This document shows positions 32,001 to 45,367 of a DNA stretch of 64,000 bases, in pieces. The notes under the pieces were generated by a model. That model saw only the letters and a program-made list of their open reading frames with translations, had not been told where the DNA came from and did no database searches. Source of the stretch: Cyclaneusma minus (taxonomy: Eukaryota > Ascomycota > Leotiomycetes > Marthamycetales > Marthamycetaceae); contig JAKZHN010000041.1 of the NCBI GenBank assembly GCA_037179335.1, positions 62,001 through 126,000 of the forward strand, given 5' to 3'. The position numbers were made by a program, and so were the translations under genes. How positions within the stretch are numbered: position 1 is the stretch's first letter; every line of letters starts with the position of its first letter.

Positions 32001-35000
32001 GACCTCGACACTGATCGTCTGGCCCTCGACCTGCTTACCGTCCATCTCTTTAATAGCCGCTTGTTGCATTTCCTTGGAAGCCAGAAGAACAAAACCAACG
32101 GACTTGGGGGTTTTGCCGACGGCCTGGGTACGAAAACGGTTCCGCAAGACTATGACCTTGGCGGAGCAAGGCTTGTAGGCGGCGAAGAGCTTCGTAAGAT
32201 GCTCATCCTTGTAATTGCGAGGTAAGTCATGGATGAAGACCTGGTTTTGGGAAGGGACACCCCGGATAGCAGCAGCCTTGCCAGGACTGTCATTGGCTAA
32301 CCTGGGAACGATTTTGCGGCCACTGTTCTCTTGACCGTTCATCCTCACAGCCGATTCACCGTTGGACTCAGCACTCTGGGCCACCGGTTTCTCGTCCCTC
32401 TCGGCGGGCTTGCCAATGGCGACCTCAACACTGAGACTTCGGCCCTCGATCTGCTTACCGTGCATCTCCTTGATGGCATTTCGTTGCTGCTCTTCAGAAG
32501 CCAGATTGACCCAGCCAAAACCACGGCCAGTATCATGCCAGAAACGAGGGCTAACACCAACGGTGGCAGATGAAGGCTCGTACGCAGCGAAGAGGTCCTT
32601 GAGCTGCGCATCCCCGTAGTGGAGAGGAATACGGAAGACCTCAACCCTGGTTTTGGACGGGACGCCATCGACAGATGGGCTATGAACATGTTGGTTGGCT
32701 GGCTTTGGTACCTCGTCCGAGGCACTGGCATCGTGTCTTATAACCTCCTTCTGCGCCTCAGTCGGTGTGGGCTGCATGACATGCTTGGCTGTGTTGCCGC
32801 GTTTCGCCTGCTCAAGCTTTTCGGCATTCTCCTTGGCAGCAGCACTCGCGAAGTCTTTAGACTTTTGGCGTATTCGGGCTTCTTCATCTTTACAAGCCTG
32901 CTTCGAGGCTCTGTTCGTTTCTTCTATGGCGCGGGCATCATCAGCGAGACGCTGTTGCTCTTCCTTGGCGAGACGCTGTTTCTTTTCTTTAGCGAGACGG
33001 ACTTTCTCAGCCAGACGGGATTTCACGTCCGCAGCAACGCGGGCCTTCTCCTCAGCGACGCGGGCTTCGGCTTCAGCTTTATCCTTACGAATTCTCTCGT
33101 CCTCCGCCTCCTTGCGAGTTTTCTTGTCCTCCGCCTCCTTGCGAACTCTCTCCTCCTCGGCCTTACTTACCATTTTGGCTTCTTCTCTCTCGCGGTCACT
33201 CAAGAGCCTCCTGGCCTCTCGTTCCTTTCGCGCCTGTTTAGTGGCTTCGTCTGCAGCTCGTTCGTTTTTGAGCCTTTTAGCTTCTTCTTCCCTCGCCGCC
33301 TTATCTGCAGCTTCTTTCTTCCTTGCCTCGTTCTCTTCTCTTTCTCGTCCACGTTGTTCAGCGGCCCTAGCTTTCTTCGCCCTTTTCTTCTCCTTTTCTT
33401 CTCTTTTACGGGTTTCTTTGGAAGAAGCAGGGCGGAAGGTTTTTTTGACTTGCTCCTCCTCAGAAAGAGTTCTTGAAGATGCTGATAAGCGAGGCCGAGT
33501 GGTCTCCTTGGTGTTACTTGCTATTGCGTCCTGACCTTCTATGCTGACTGGGGAAGAACCTCGGACAGTCTCGGTGGTATCGTCCCGACCCTTCCAAGGC
33601 GAAGTGTCCTTGCCGTCTAGGGTGGCAGGAGACACGAACTGTGCGCTTGGAGTCCGTGGGCGAGGTGTCGACGGAGCAGTTGATCTGTCTGTGTCTGTAA
33701 ACGACGGAGCAATCGATTGATCTGTGATTGACCGAGCAGTGGATTGATTTGTGAGGGTCGGTGATGGCGGCAGTTCAGTCTCGCTGGCCAAGGGAAGCGC
33801 AACTTCGCAAGGTGAAACTGATCCTGTGACCTCGCGGGGCGGGAGTGGAGGTGTGAGGTGCCGCCGAGAGCAGTTACTATTCACTGTCGGTGCCGTGTGG
33901 TTGTCAATGGCTGCTGCAGCCTTCTCCGTTCCAAATTCTGTTGTGTGTACTGGAGGCTGCACAGAAGACGAGCTGTGAGATGGTGGAAGTGCAGGCCCCG
34001 AAGCCGGAGAGGCAGTTCCTGACTGTTGTGCTGAAAGAGAGGACGAACTATTGGAGAATGGAAACGCAGTCTTCGGAGAAGAAGACGCACCCCAGAATGG
34101 GTACGGATTGGAAGTTGAGGGATTGTGGGAACGTGGAAGTGCAAGGTTGGCGAGAGAAGGTAAGTCAGTGTTTTGCTTGCTGCCTTCAGTAGTCTCTTCT
34201 TTGCTGACGAATCCTGCGCGGATCGGAGCCAGCACGTCAGACCTCTCTGACTCTTCTGGCCAGTGAAATGCTGCCTGAATCGGAGGCAGTACATTTGAGG
34301 GGTCTGAATGAGGACTAGGGTCCCCGCGCTTTGGGTCCGCGTGCTCTCCCATTGTCGGGGCTGGAGAAGTTGCAGGCTTGGACAAGGCCAGAAGAGCTTC
34401 CGCTGCCAGAGCCCTCTTTGCGACGCCCTTAAGGTCTTCGTGGACGGCCTCTGTGACTTCGGTCGCTGGTAGTGGAGGGCGCAGTGTACGTGGACGGCCT
34501 GATGGTGCTGCTGCACTGGACGGCATTGCAGATGCCAGGGAGATAAAGATATCAGGCATAGTCGTGGATGCAGAATGTTCAGCACCAGCATGCGGCACTT
34601 TCGCGGCTTGCTTTTGAGATGTGGCATGCTCAGTACGCCGCCCGTCCACCCGGGATCGGAAGTCTGAAGGACCCCTAAGGATTCGCTCGGATGTTGCCCG
34701 CAATTTCCCAAACTCCCAGAACTCCATCAACCGGTCGCCAAACTGTGAGTCGTCCCACAGACTCACGCACATCTCGTCGAATATCTGGACTTTGCATACG
34801 TCAATGAGGAATTCGAACACGACTTCGCTCATCTTGATACAACTCCCAGTGTGCTTCCAGACGAAAGGAGGCTGATCTGGCTGCGACATTGGCTCATCGA
34901 GCTCGGAAACCGGCTCTATCACAGGCCCGCGCCACTTCTTGATCCACGCAGAATACTCTGTCTGGTTCGTCGGAAGATTGCATGCAAAACACTCCCCTCT

Positions 35001-35300
35001 CTCGTTTTCAATGACATGACGGTAACAGAGGGCTGCAAGAATGCGAGCTTTGGCTGCGTTCTGAAGCATCCACTCTTGTTCTTCCCATAAGGCGAAATGC
35101 TCCGGTTGGCCGCTCATCCAGTAGCCGCCAACGGTGTCGAAGGAACCAGACTGCAAGACATCAGAAGGACGACTGCCCACATACCAATATCCGTCAGATT
35201 TATCCCTTTTAACATCGAGCTCCTTGAAGTCCAGGGGAACGCCAGACTCGTCCATTCTCACTTGGATACTTTTTTCAGGGTCTAATGTATCAGGTGCCAT
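29096..35300 (-). CDS. very large RRM + MYND-type zinc-finger protein (2032 residues)
   Basis: Three exons: 35300-30046, 29996-29927 and 29869-29096. Intron 1 (GTGTGT...ACAG, 49 bp, branch-like GCTGAT) joins PER to WRQTLYG; intron 2 (GTATGT...CGCAG, 57 bp) joins KWAQ to VTGGDS. Layout: N-terminal folded region with a CFAC knuckle (about 1-210); a long Ser/Pro/Thr-rich region; a Lys/Glu/Arg-rich predicted helix (about 618-833); RRM1 (about 878-960, VEVFRIPLHYG / GFGWVNLAS); RRM2 (about 1015-1101, VFIHDLPRNYKDEHL / VGFVLLAS); internally duplicated acidic repeats (TEPAxExSRGxxID); a coiled coil (about 1321-1423); Pro/Glu-rich repeats; and a MYND-like finger (about 1658-1710: CRYCQDRC, CPRCG, VRYCSLACLLLD, HISNGVC). 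A conserved-looking tail follows (GAKWAQ, IPPGDYFVFFPGE). The parts suggest an RNA-binding scaffold; function unknown. Confidence 0.75.
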
Positions 35301-36752
35301 CGTGAAGAATAGGAGGCTCAGCGCTCGAAAGGAGATGCAGTTCAGATATGATATTCACTAGTAGTAAAGACTGGAGTCTGAAACGAATGAATATGTGGTG
35401 TTGATGTTGGAATGAGTTCTTCGTCCGAAAGGAAACATGCTGGTGGGTGGCATGGCCCTCACAGGCAGAATGAGCAGGCGACACCAGGACCACCAGGGAG
35501 TCAGGAAAGCACGTTTGGGGGAGAACTTTAGAGTGTTTTCAAGGTCGAAGGGAGTGCTTTGCACTTGCAGCGAACTTAGTGTTGACTCTCATTTGTACAC
35601 CCTGATTGATGAGAGGAGGGAAAAGAGCATTATCAGGGTGGTGGGCTGCCAGAGATGCCAGAGATGCCAGTACTTAGGTGATAGCAGCACCAACATCACC
35701 GACGCTTGAGGACAGAGTAAGTACCACACATAAGGGAAAGTCGGTCTTTCAGGAAACAGAACAGACTACTGAAATCACATAGTCCTGGCCGATGCATACA
35801 AGATGCTAATGTAAAGGCGTGAAAGAGATGTTAGGGGCCTGCTGCTGAGGCGTAATGTGGACAACAGACAGTGGAGAGCCTTCATGAACAAGAGCAGGGT
35901 CTAGCTTCCTCTAACAGCGACTCTGTCGATTGTGTCGAACTTATAATTACATGGCATGTAAATCTGGGGCTGAATAACACTGACTGAAATGCAGATTCTG
36001 GCAGCAATCATGTGAAGATAGGCTACTCGTCATGTATGGTGAAGGTCGAGGAGAAGATCCTGAGGACTCTTGACTACGAGAAGACATTGGTCTGTTTGCC
36101 CCTTGTTGCTTGAGTATACTACTCAAGCTTTTTGTATCCGGTTATCCGAATGGCAAACTTATTGAAAGTGGGTTATGTAATGGGGGTCTTTGGACTGCCC
36201 TTTCCTTCAATTCCGGCTCTTTCCCAGGAGAGTGGGCAACAGCCACTGCTCGATTTTACGGCAACTCGCAACACGGCAAAACTAATTGCTGTCGCCCTCT
36301 TCTCCTGGGAAACCCTCAATTATGCACTGGCATGGTGTTGCATAACGGATCGAAGATACTGCTTTCGTCCGATGTTGAGGCAGTCGCTCCTGCCGAGTTT
36401 TCTCTGCGGTCAGAGTGTGAGGCTGACGTGGCCGCCTTGGGACTAGCGTGGTTTTAGCCTCATACCCGAGCAGCCGCCATCTGAGCGCGGTAAAGTTTGT
36501 ACAGCCTCTTCTCTTCCACTCTGCCAGTCTACCTGCGCCGGTTTCTACAAACTGGCTCGCCGTTTCGCCCGCCTGTCCTTTGCAACAAACAAGATATACA
36601 GTGCAAGCTTTGCCCAGCCGTGAATTAATTGCGCGCGCAGTTCTTTCTTCTGCAGCTCGCAGCCTGCAAAGCCGTCGCCCTCCCCAGCCGCTCGAGTTGT
36701 CGCATCGTCTTCTTTCACCTCGCGCACCACCGAACTCCACCACAAAGTCAAC
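35301..36752. other. long divergent intergenic region
   Basis: 1.45 kb between the starts of the RRM-MYND gene and the KH gene. It contains CCAGAGATG direct repeats at about 35648-35670 (AGAGATGCCAGAGATGCCAG). The last 250 bp are C/T-rich, fitting the KH gene's promoter and leader. No coding sequence supported. Confidence 0.45.
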
Positions 36753-38596
36753 ATGGCTGACCAAGCTAACTTGAGTGCCATCTTGGCTGCTCTGGGTAAG
36801 TACTGATAATGCCTGCGGAATGCGCACATGCTGATATGACTGCAGCCGCCCAACAGCCAGGTGCTACGCCTACGCAGGCCCAGCCTCAATACCAGGCCCC
36901 TCCACAACCCGCGCCGCAGCCCAGCTATGCGGCCGGCCCTCCGAGTTCGTATCCTGCGCTCCCCCAGCCGTCCAATTCGGGCAGCGTGGACTTGAGCAAC
37001 ATCAAGCCGGTCAGCTCTGGCTCGGTCACCATCAACGACGCAATCGCCAAAGCCCGGGCTATTGCTGCCGAGAGAGGACTGAATGCCGGCCGAATTCCAC
37101 CGATCTATGGAAGCGGTGACTCGAGACCCGACAGCGGAAGACCCTATGGAGGCCCGCGTTCGCGATCCCGTTCCCCTCCTGCACGCCGCGATGCCTTCAG
37201 AGACAACAACTACAACCCCTACCGCGATGAGCGCCGTGGTGACGACAGGGCTCTCCCTCCTAACCGAGGTTACCCTCGTGATCGATCATTCTCCCCGGGC
37301 ATCCGCGGTGATACATTTTCGCCTCGCGGAAATTCCGGTTACCCGGTTCGTGAGCGCTCGCCCATTGGCAGACGCGACGACAATTCCGAGTCCATTCAAG
37401 TCGAGTCGAGTCTTGTCGGTCTGATCATCGGCAAACAGGGAGAGAACCTTCGCCGTGTGGAGCAAGAAACGGGTTGCCGAGTGCAATTCATCACTGGTCC
37501 CGATGAAGGAGGTGCTTTCCGCCAGTGCAAGATCACGGGACCCCCAGCCAGACGAGCCGAGGCGAAGGCGGAAATCAATCGTGTTGTCGAAGAGAACGGT
37601 CTGGGAGCCGGTCACCGTTCTGGTGCGGCCCGCGGTGGCCGAGATGCTCCCGTAGCTCGTGCTGGATCGAATCAACCTCCCCTGCGCGAAGGTGAGGATA
37701 CCATGCAAATCATGGTTCCTGACAGGACTGTTGGTCTGATAATTGGACGCGGTGGAGAGACTATCCGAGATTTGCAAGAACGAAGCGGCTGTCACGTCAA
37801 TATTGTAGCTGAGCACAAGAGCGTCAACGGACTGCGCCCCGTAAACCTCATTGGTACCCAACAAGCTGCTGCCCACGCCAAAGACTTGATCATGGAGATT
37901 GTGGAAAGCGACAGCAAGAATGCAGCTAACAAGGACCGGGCAGCTCCAAAGGAACAAGCTTATGGTGGCGGCCCAGACAAGGTCAATGATTCGATCTTTG
38001 TTCCCTCTGAAGCAGTGGGAATGATTATTGGAAAGGGAGGAGAGACGATCAAGGACATGCAGAACAACACTGGCTGCAAGATCAACGTATCTCCCTCCTC
38101 GGGTCCCGGCGAAGTCGAACGGGAAATTGGTTTGGTAGGAAATCGTGATGCCATCGAGCGTGCCAAGGGAGCAATCATGGACAAAGTCGATGCAGTTGTA
38201 AGTTCTTCCCTGTGCATGATGCCTGTTTACCTTTCTCTTTGCTAACGACGGACTGCAGCAGGCGAAGAACGGCGGAGGCCGTAACCGAACTAACAACCAA
38301 AATGATTATGGTGACCGGAACTACTCGCAGCAATCGTACGGCAGAGACACTCAAACCCAGCAAGACCAGAGCCAGAATCCTGGCCAGGGTCAGGTGCCCG
38401 CAGGTGCTGAGGATCCTTACGCAATTTGTACGTTTAACCATTTACTCTACGAAATGCGATACACTTTACTAATACGTCAATTACAGATGGAGGATACCAG
38501 AACTACCTGACTCTCTGGTATCAAGCTCTGGCCCAACAACAGCAGGCTCCAGGCGCCCAGCCTCAAGGCGACCAGACTAAACCACCAGGCACTTGA
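36753..38596 (+). CDS. three-KH-domain RNA/ssDNA-binding protein (FUBP/KSRP type)
   Basis: Four exons (36753-36795, 36846-38197, 38259-38427, 38487-38596) encode 557 residues. The N-terminus is Gln/Pro/Ala-rich, then an Arg/Ser/Asp-rich stretch with SRSRSP. Three KH domains follow, each with its GxxG nucleic-acid loop: VGLIIGKQGENLRR, VGLIIGRGGETIRD and VGMIIGKGGETIKD. The C-terminus is Asn/Gln-rich and ends with GGYQNYLTLWYQALA and a Gln run, reminiscent of the Tyr/Trp motifs at the end of far-upstream-element-binding proteins. The likely role is binding single-stranded nucleic acid in transcription, splicing or mRNA decay. All introns have GTAAGT/GTACGT donors and join in frame. The first exon is only 14 codons. 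The second acceptor lies in TGCAGCAG, so one Gln may be alternatively included. Confidence 0.88.
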
Positions 38597-39960
38597 TGAT
38601 GCACGACACTGATGCTTGACCCTTCCGGAGCTGACCGACTTTTGAACGCACGACGGCATGATGCGTGACCCGTATTTTTCTCGATTGAACCTGCATCAGT
38701 GACCCTACTCTCTCCATGAGACTCGGTTTGGCATATGCATGCATGCACGTATGATGATTGCAATCTCGCTGGGTCTCGTAGGCTCTACTTTACAGGCCAT
38801 ACTTCGCGCACCGCATCATCTGCTGGATCGTTGACATTCATGATGACCTTGATCGACCCTGATGCAATGCCCCCTTGACGAGAAACCTCGCATATTCTCA
38901 GCCTGCTTGCACTGACAATCACCTTTCTGAATTGCTGGACTCGGATGCCGTCACACTTCTTCTCGAGCTGAAAATCCGTGGGCCGCGCTCTTGCTTCTTA
39001 AAGAATCTTTGCGGTCGTCGTCGTATCATATCGCTGCTGAACTTGCTTTGAGCTGTGCCGTGGCTACTCGCACTTTTCTTCCGCAACTGGAGTGTGAATA
39101 TTCTGCAACGAGGCGGTTTGTTTGCATTGTGCTTGCATGACCTGGGAACATCACGACAACGTACCTACATACGCATGCTGCTCATGCTCTCGACATACCA
39201 TCTGGCGTTTGGGACCCTACTGAAAACACTTGCATAGTGTGACATTACGGATTCCTTGACTTACGGGTTCTTTGACTTCGGCAGGGCTGCAGCGTCTGAC
39301 TAACTTCGTTGGTTGCGCATTCGATCGGTACTTTCTTTCTCCTTCTTTAGTTCGTTGATTCTCTGCCTCATTTGCATGTATCGTATGCGCGGAAGCGCGG
39401 AAGCTGACAGCCTTGAGCTGCATGGAAGGCGAATGGGAATTTCTTCAGAAGGTTTGCGCTCGTGGTCACCACGTGCGGGGTGATCATGGGAGTTCTTCCG
39501 ATGTAGCATAGCAATTCCAACACGTATCTTCTGATAATCTGGTCGGGTTACATGCACCTTGATGGAACGAAAAAAGGGTCTGCATCATCCTTGGGTGGAG
39601 TTCGATTTGATAGGGGATGCGGATGGCAGACATTTTTCGTATCACTGTACAATGGTCATGATCGTGGTACTGGCCAATGATGCATCCTGTTCAAGTATCT
39701 CATGAATGTGAAAAAGATCTACTCTAATTATGTGACAATATTGAAGGAAAAGGCAACCTCGAGAATGCGTCCACGAATACAGGTCCTTTGGTTGGTTTCC
39801 TTCAGTCCCTAACCAGCACGCATCCCTAATCGCCACCACACACACCCATGTCTTCCACAATTTCCACTTGTCAATTTCCTCCACAACCCGCCATCCTCTC
39901 CCATCCCAGCCCAAAAATGCAAGACCAACGAATCTTCTGCGTAAAACATGTTTCATCAAA
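38597..39960. other. intergenic between convergent genes
   Basis: 1.36 kb with no supported gene. It carries the 3' ends of the KH gene (plus) and the HMG-box gene (minus). ATG-rich and GAC/TGA-rich near 38600-38900. Confidence 0.45.
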
Positions 39961-42520
39961 TCAATTCCCCTCCTCACTCCCCCCAATCTGCCTCACAAAC
40001 TCCAACACCTCAAACCCCAACCTCCTGAGCGTCTTCTCCTCAATCCTACACCCAGCACCACCCTCCCCCTCCTCCTCTTTCCTGTTTCCCCTGTCCTCAG
40101 GCACCCTAACCACCACCGCCCTGCAATCATTCCTTACCTCCACCCCCCCATACCTCGCCATCTCCTCCTTCCACCTCTCTCCCACACTAGCCTGATGTCC
40201 CTGTCCCTGCCCATGTCCCTGCTGCGTCTGCATAATATTCCCCGCGCTATCAACAATGCCAGCACTCGGCTGCGGCGGCTGCGTATTAGGTCCGGGATTC
40301 GTATTGACGGATTTTACGAAGATGGTGAGGTCGGGACCGAGGATGCCGCGCCAGAGGGTCGCCATCCATTGCCAGTGGTCGACGGGCGCGTAGTAGTCGT
40401 TTATGGGAACTGAACAGGCGTATTTGTCGGAGGTGTTGAGGGAGAAGCCGTGCGGGAGGAGGGCGACGGGGTAGGTGCGTTTGCTGCGTGGTGAAGCGAC
40501 TTCGGAAGCGGAGGGGGGCTTGGTGGTTATGTGATGCGCGATCTCGAGGGATTTGGTGTGCCAGGATTGGATTTCGGTGAGATAGGGGAGGAAGGGGTCG
40601 GTTTGGGGCTGGGGGGGCTGGGGAGTTTGGGTTTTGGCAATGGGGGCTGCTGAGGGGGGGGTCATTTCGACGTCTTCTGAGTCTTTGGGTTTTGATTTGT
40701 CGGTTTCTGGAGCTGACTCGGGAGCTTCGGAGGTTTCTTTCGAGTCGGTGTTGGTGTCTTTGTTATTCTGTGCAGCTGCTGTGGATGTGGAGGGAGCTGT
40801 GGATGAGGAAGTAGAGGTGGAAGGAGAAGGGTCGGCGGTCCAGGTCTTGACGAAGCATTCTCGGTCTCGGGAAAGGTGTTCTTCGATGAACTTGCCCACT
40901 TCAGCGACCAAATTTGCGTCTGCGCCTTCGACGGCTATCACGGCCCCGCGGGTTTCTTGTGTGGGACTTGTGGGGCCGGGTGCTGCGAGCTGGGGAGATA
41001 TCTTGGCGAGCACTTTGATTTTATTGATGTAAGGGATCGTCATGACCATTGCTTCGACACTCCTAGCCTGTGATTCCCGGTTGCCGGCCTGGTCACCGGC
41101 ACGACTTACTTCCAGTCTGCCGATTTGTGTGGTGAGTTGCGTTTGTAAGGGGGGCAGACGGAGCGACTCGTCGAAGGTGCCAGCGCGGGCAGAGTAAGGT
41201 GCTGGTGAGGGCCGTGGCGGTGGCTCCATCATGCCGCCGTGTGGTTGTCGGACTAGCGCTGAAGGGCCGGGAAGGGGACCTCGTCGATCACGGCCATCGT
41301 AGATGGGTGTGTCTGGCTGGCGGACCAGGCGTTGTTGTGGCCCGGGGTAGGATTGTTGAGGGTTGTTGTATTCGCGAGAGCCGTCATTGATGCGGCGGCG
41401 TTTGAGGTCCTGCGGAGGACCCATCATCACCATGTCCTCATCCTGCTCGCGAGTATGGGGTAGGGGGCGAGTGCCGGGAGGATAAGACGGTACCGGTCGA
41501 CGCTGGCCTGGCGGGTATACGGGTGCCGCTCTGGGGCTATTCATGGTGCTACTATCCAGATATTTAAGTCTCTCGGCTTCGCTCGGTCGACGCTGATCGC
41601 CCAGAAGAGACGGCTGCCGGGTTCGTTCTGCGGGTTGGAAGCCGAATGATGGGGTGAATGGTGTTAGTGGGGTGCTGGGCGTCGATATGTATCTACCGTT
41701 GCACTTGGGACAACGACTTGATTCGTCACTCGAGGATGCCTGGGGACGGTTTCCACTTGCTTTCCCTGCTCTCCGAGGCTGGTATCTGTAGTCCGGATAC
41801 TGTCTCTGATGACGATGTTTCTCTTCCTAGTGAGGGAGGGATGGTTCAGCATATAAGTCAGATGAATAGTAGAGGCCAAACGTCACTCACCTCGGCCAGC
41901 CGCTTCCATTCGTTCTTGACTTCTAAAGGTTGGTCTCTCCACTGTTCTCCAATGATCTTTGAGATCTCAGGATTCGCAAGGCCAGGGTTTTGGGCAACAA
42001 CTTGAGCTTGGTAGTGCTGTCTGTAAAGGATAAAGGCTACAAAGAAAGCCCATGTTAGCAACTACAAAGCCATCATCCGCTTTGAGGACAAAGGAAACTG
42101 AACGTCGGAAGGCCGCCCGACAAAGACGGGATATATAGATGAAGGGGAACTGCTGATAGAGAGGCTGTTGATAGACTTACCATTTCTTGGCCGCGGAATC
42201 TTGGGATCAGGTTGGCATAGGCAAACATGCTCTCGCGTTGGATCATTCAGATCTCGCGGGCCATTGCCAACAGCACTGTTGATGCTCAGGTTTTCTACAC
42301 GGGAGAGGGCGGAAGGGTCAGTATTGAGAGACGCTGCCCGCTTTCGTGTCAAACGCATAGGCGGTGAGCTCGGGGCGGGAGGGTCCAGGTAGTGCGAATC
42401 GGAGTAGACTGAACCGTAGGATTCCTTTCTTGAAGTAGAAGAGAAACTGGAGGGAGATCGGGGGATGTCATGGGCAGATATGCTAGGAACGCTGTTTCTT
42501 GGTTTGGCAGGATACATCAT
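39961..42520 (-). CDS. HMG-box transcription factor
   Basis: Three exons (42520-42181, 42036-41891, 41826-39961) encode 783 residues. The sequence-specific HMG box is split by both introns: PKIPRPRN at the end of exon 1; AFILYRQHYQAQVVAQNPGL and EISKIIGEQWRDQP, NEWKRLAE in exon 2; EEKHRHQRQYPDYRYQPRR at the start of exon 3. This is the MATA_HMG/Rox1-like form, which binds the DNA minor groove. A CPKC knuckle follows (SSRCPKCNGRYI), then a Pro-rich region, an NLS-like LKRRRI, a probably folded segment (IPYINKIKVLAKISPQ; VAEVGKFIEEHLSRDRECFV), an acidic/Thr-rich linker and a conserved-looking C-terminus (YACSVPINDYYAPVDHWQWM, LWRGILGPDLTIFVKSVN). Intron 1 is 144 bp, long for this window. The start is the first of two tandem ATGs. 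Confidence 0.88.
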
Positions 42521-43432
42521 TCCGCTTCTGCTTCTGCTGCTTCGCATGCAGAGAGAAGTCAAGATCCAGCTACAAACGCAGGTGCTTAAGTGCGAGGGAA
42601 ACAAGAGAAGCGTGAGAATAATGGAGCCAGAATAATGAAGTAGATTGGGGAACAGGACTATTGAGCTTTCTTAGTCCCTCCTTGTTCGAGCAAGTGGCTC
42701 TTTGAGGGAGCAGCTGGCCCTTTCAACGAGAAGAATAGGGCAATGGGAACAATCAGACAGGCCCTTGTGAACGATATAAGAGCCATTTTCACCTAGCTGT
42801 GTCTTTGTTTTGCAACATCTGAATCAATGGTCAAGCAAGTTCTTTGTTGGAATGCTTGAGGCCAGACATGCATGCAGTTCGTTCCCGAGACTTCAGCACC
42901 GTTCGCAGCTGGCTGAGGCTGCAGATTCAGGCCAGCAGCGGGGAGGGGTACGGGGAGGTGAGTGGCAGCGCGGCTCCTGCGACAATCGCATCTCCGTCCA
43001 AGCCCGTATGAAAGAATGCCGTTTGCTGTAGCTGGGCCAAGTGTCCCGCTTTCGGGCTAGCCGCCGTGTCCAATATGCCCATCCGCCAAACACCAGCACC
43101 AAACAGGAAGAAATCGCAGCTCATCATCACGGCAAGAACACCTGCGCAAAATCTCCCACGCGGCAACGAAAATCACAGAATTCCTGTGACGGAAATATTT
43201 CACTTTGTGGGTGTGGTGCGGACTCCGCTGCGGACATTGGGTGAGCAACAAACGGCCAAACGACAGCCATTCCACATTCCTCGCCTCGCAGAACGCCCTT
43301 CAATCAGGAAGAGAGACATTTCCGCGCTCGAACCATGTGTCATGGATCCCGAGAAACTGCACCTGAAATCCCTGCCCTGCCTTTGCTATTGTACATCATA
43401 TGCTAAACCGAGACGCCGCCTCATTTATCCCT
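42521..43432. other. intergenic, HMG-gene promoter side
   Basis: About 0.9 kb upstream of the HMG-box gene and downstream of rvb1. No gene supported. A fungal transcription-factor gene usually has a long leader here. Confidence 0.45.
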
Positions 43433-44914
<1,482 letters not shown>

Positions 44915-45367
44915 GGCGGCGGCGATTGAGATTCAAGATTATGGGCGTTGCAGGAGTTTTCGTATCGCGGTAGCAGGGGATTCCACAGGGCGGGTGTTCG
45001 TGTCGTGGTTGCTGAATGAAGGAGATGGTTCGAACCACCCTGCTACAAGGCTGGGATAGCTCTTGGAAATTTGTAGATGGAGCTTCGCGAAGCGCGTGCG
45101 ACGCGAGCTTTGACACCTGAGGCCACTACAGCTGCCAACATGAACCTTACGTTCAACGACAAAGGACTCTCCCCACCAACCCCATTTTATTTATCATCAC
45201 TGCTCATTATAAATCACAGGCGAAGTTCTTGTCTTGCCCACCAGTCACTTTGAATGTTGATCACCGATGTTCAACTTGTCTCTAACGAGTCCAGCTCATG
45301 AAAACAAAAATACTCGAAGTCTTGAAAGACGCAGCACCTTCCACTTCACAATTTGCACAATTCCCCC
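44915..45367. other. intergenic
   Basis: Promoter side of rvb1 (minus) and 3' flank of the repeat-protein gene (minus). Nothing else recognised. Confidence 0.4.

Noticed and set aside
32619..33534. Two plus-strand frames of about 280 codons, hydrophobic or Ser/Leu-rich
   Set aside because: Antisense of the Lys/Glu/Arg-rich helix of the RRM-MYND protein; the apparent hydrophobicity is the complement of charged codons.
37286..38296. 336-codon open frame on the minus strand
   Set aside because: Antisense shadow of the KH-domain gene; no independent protein features.
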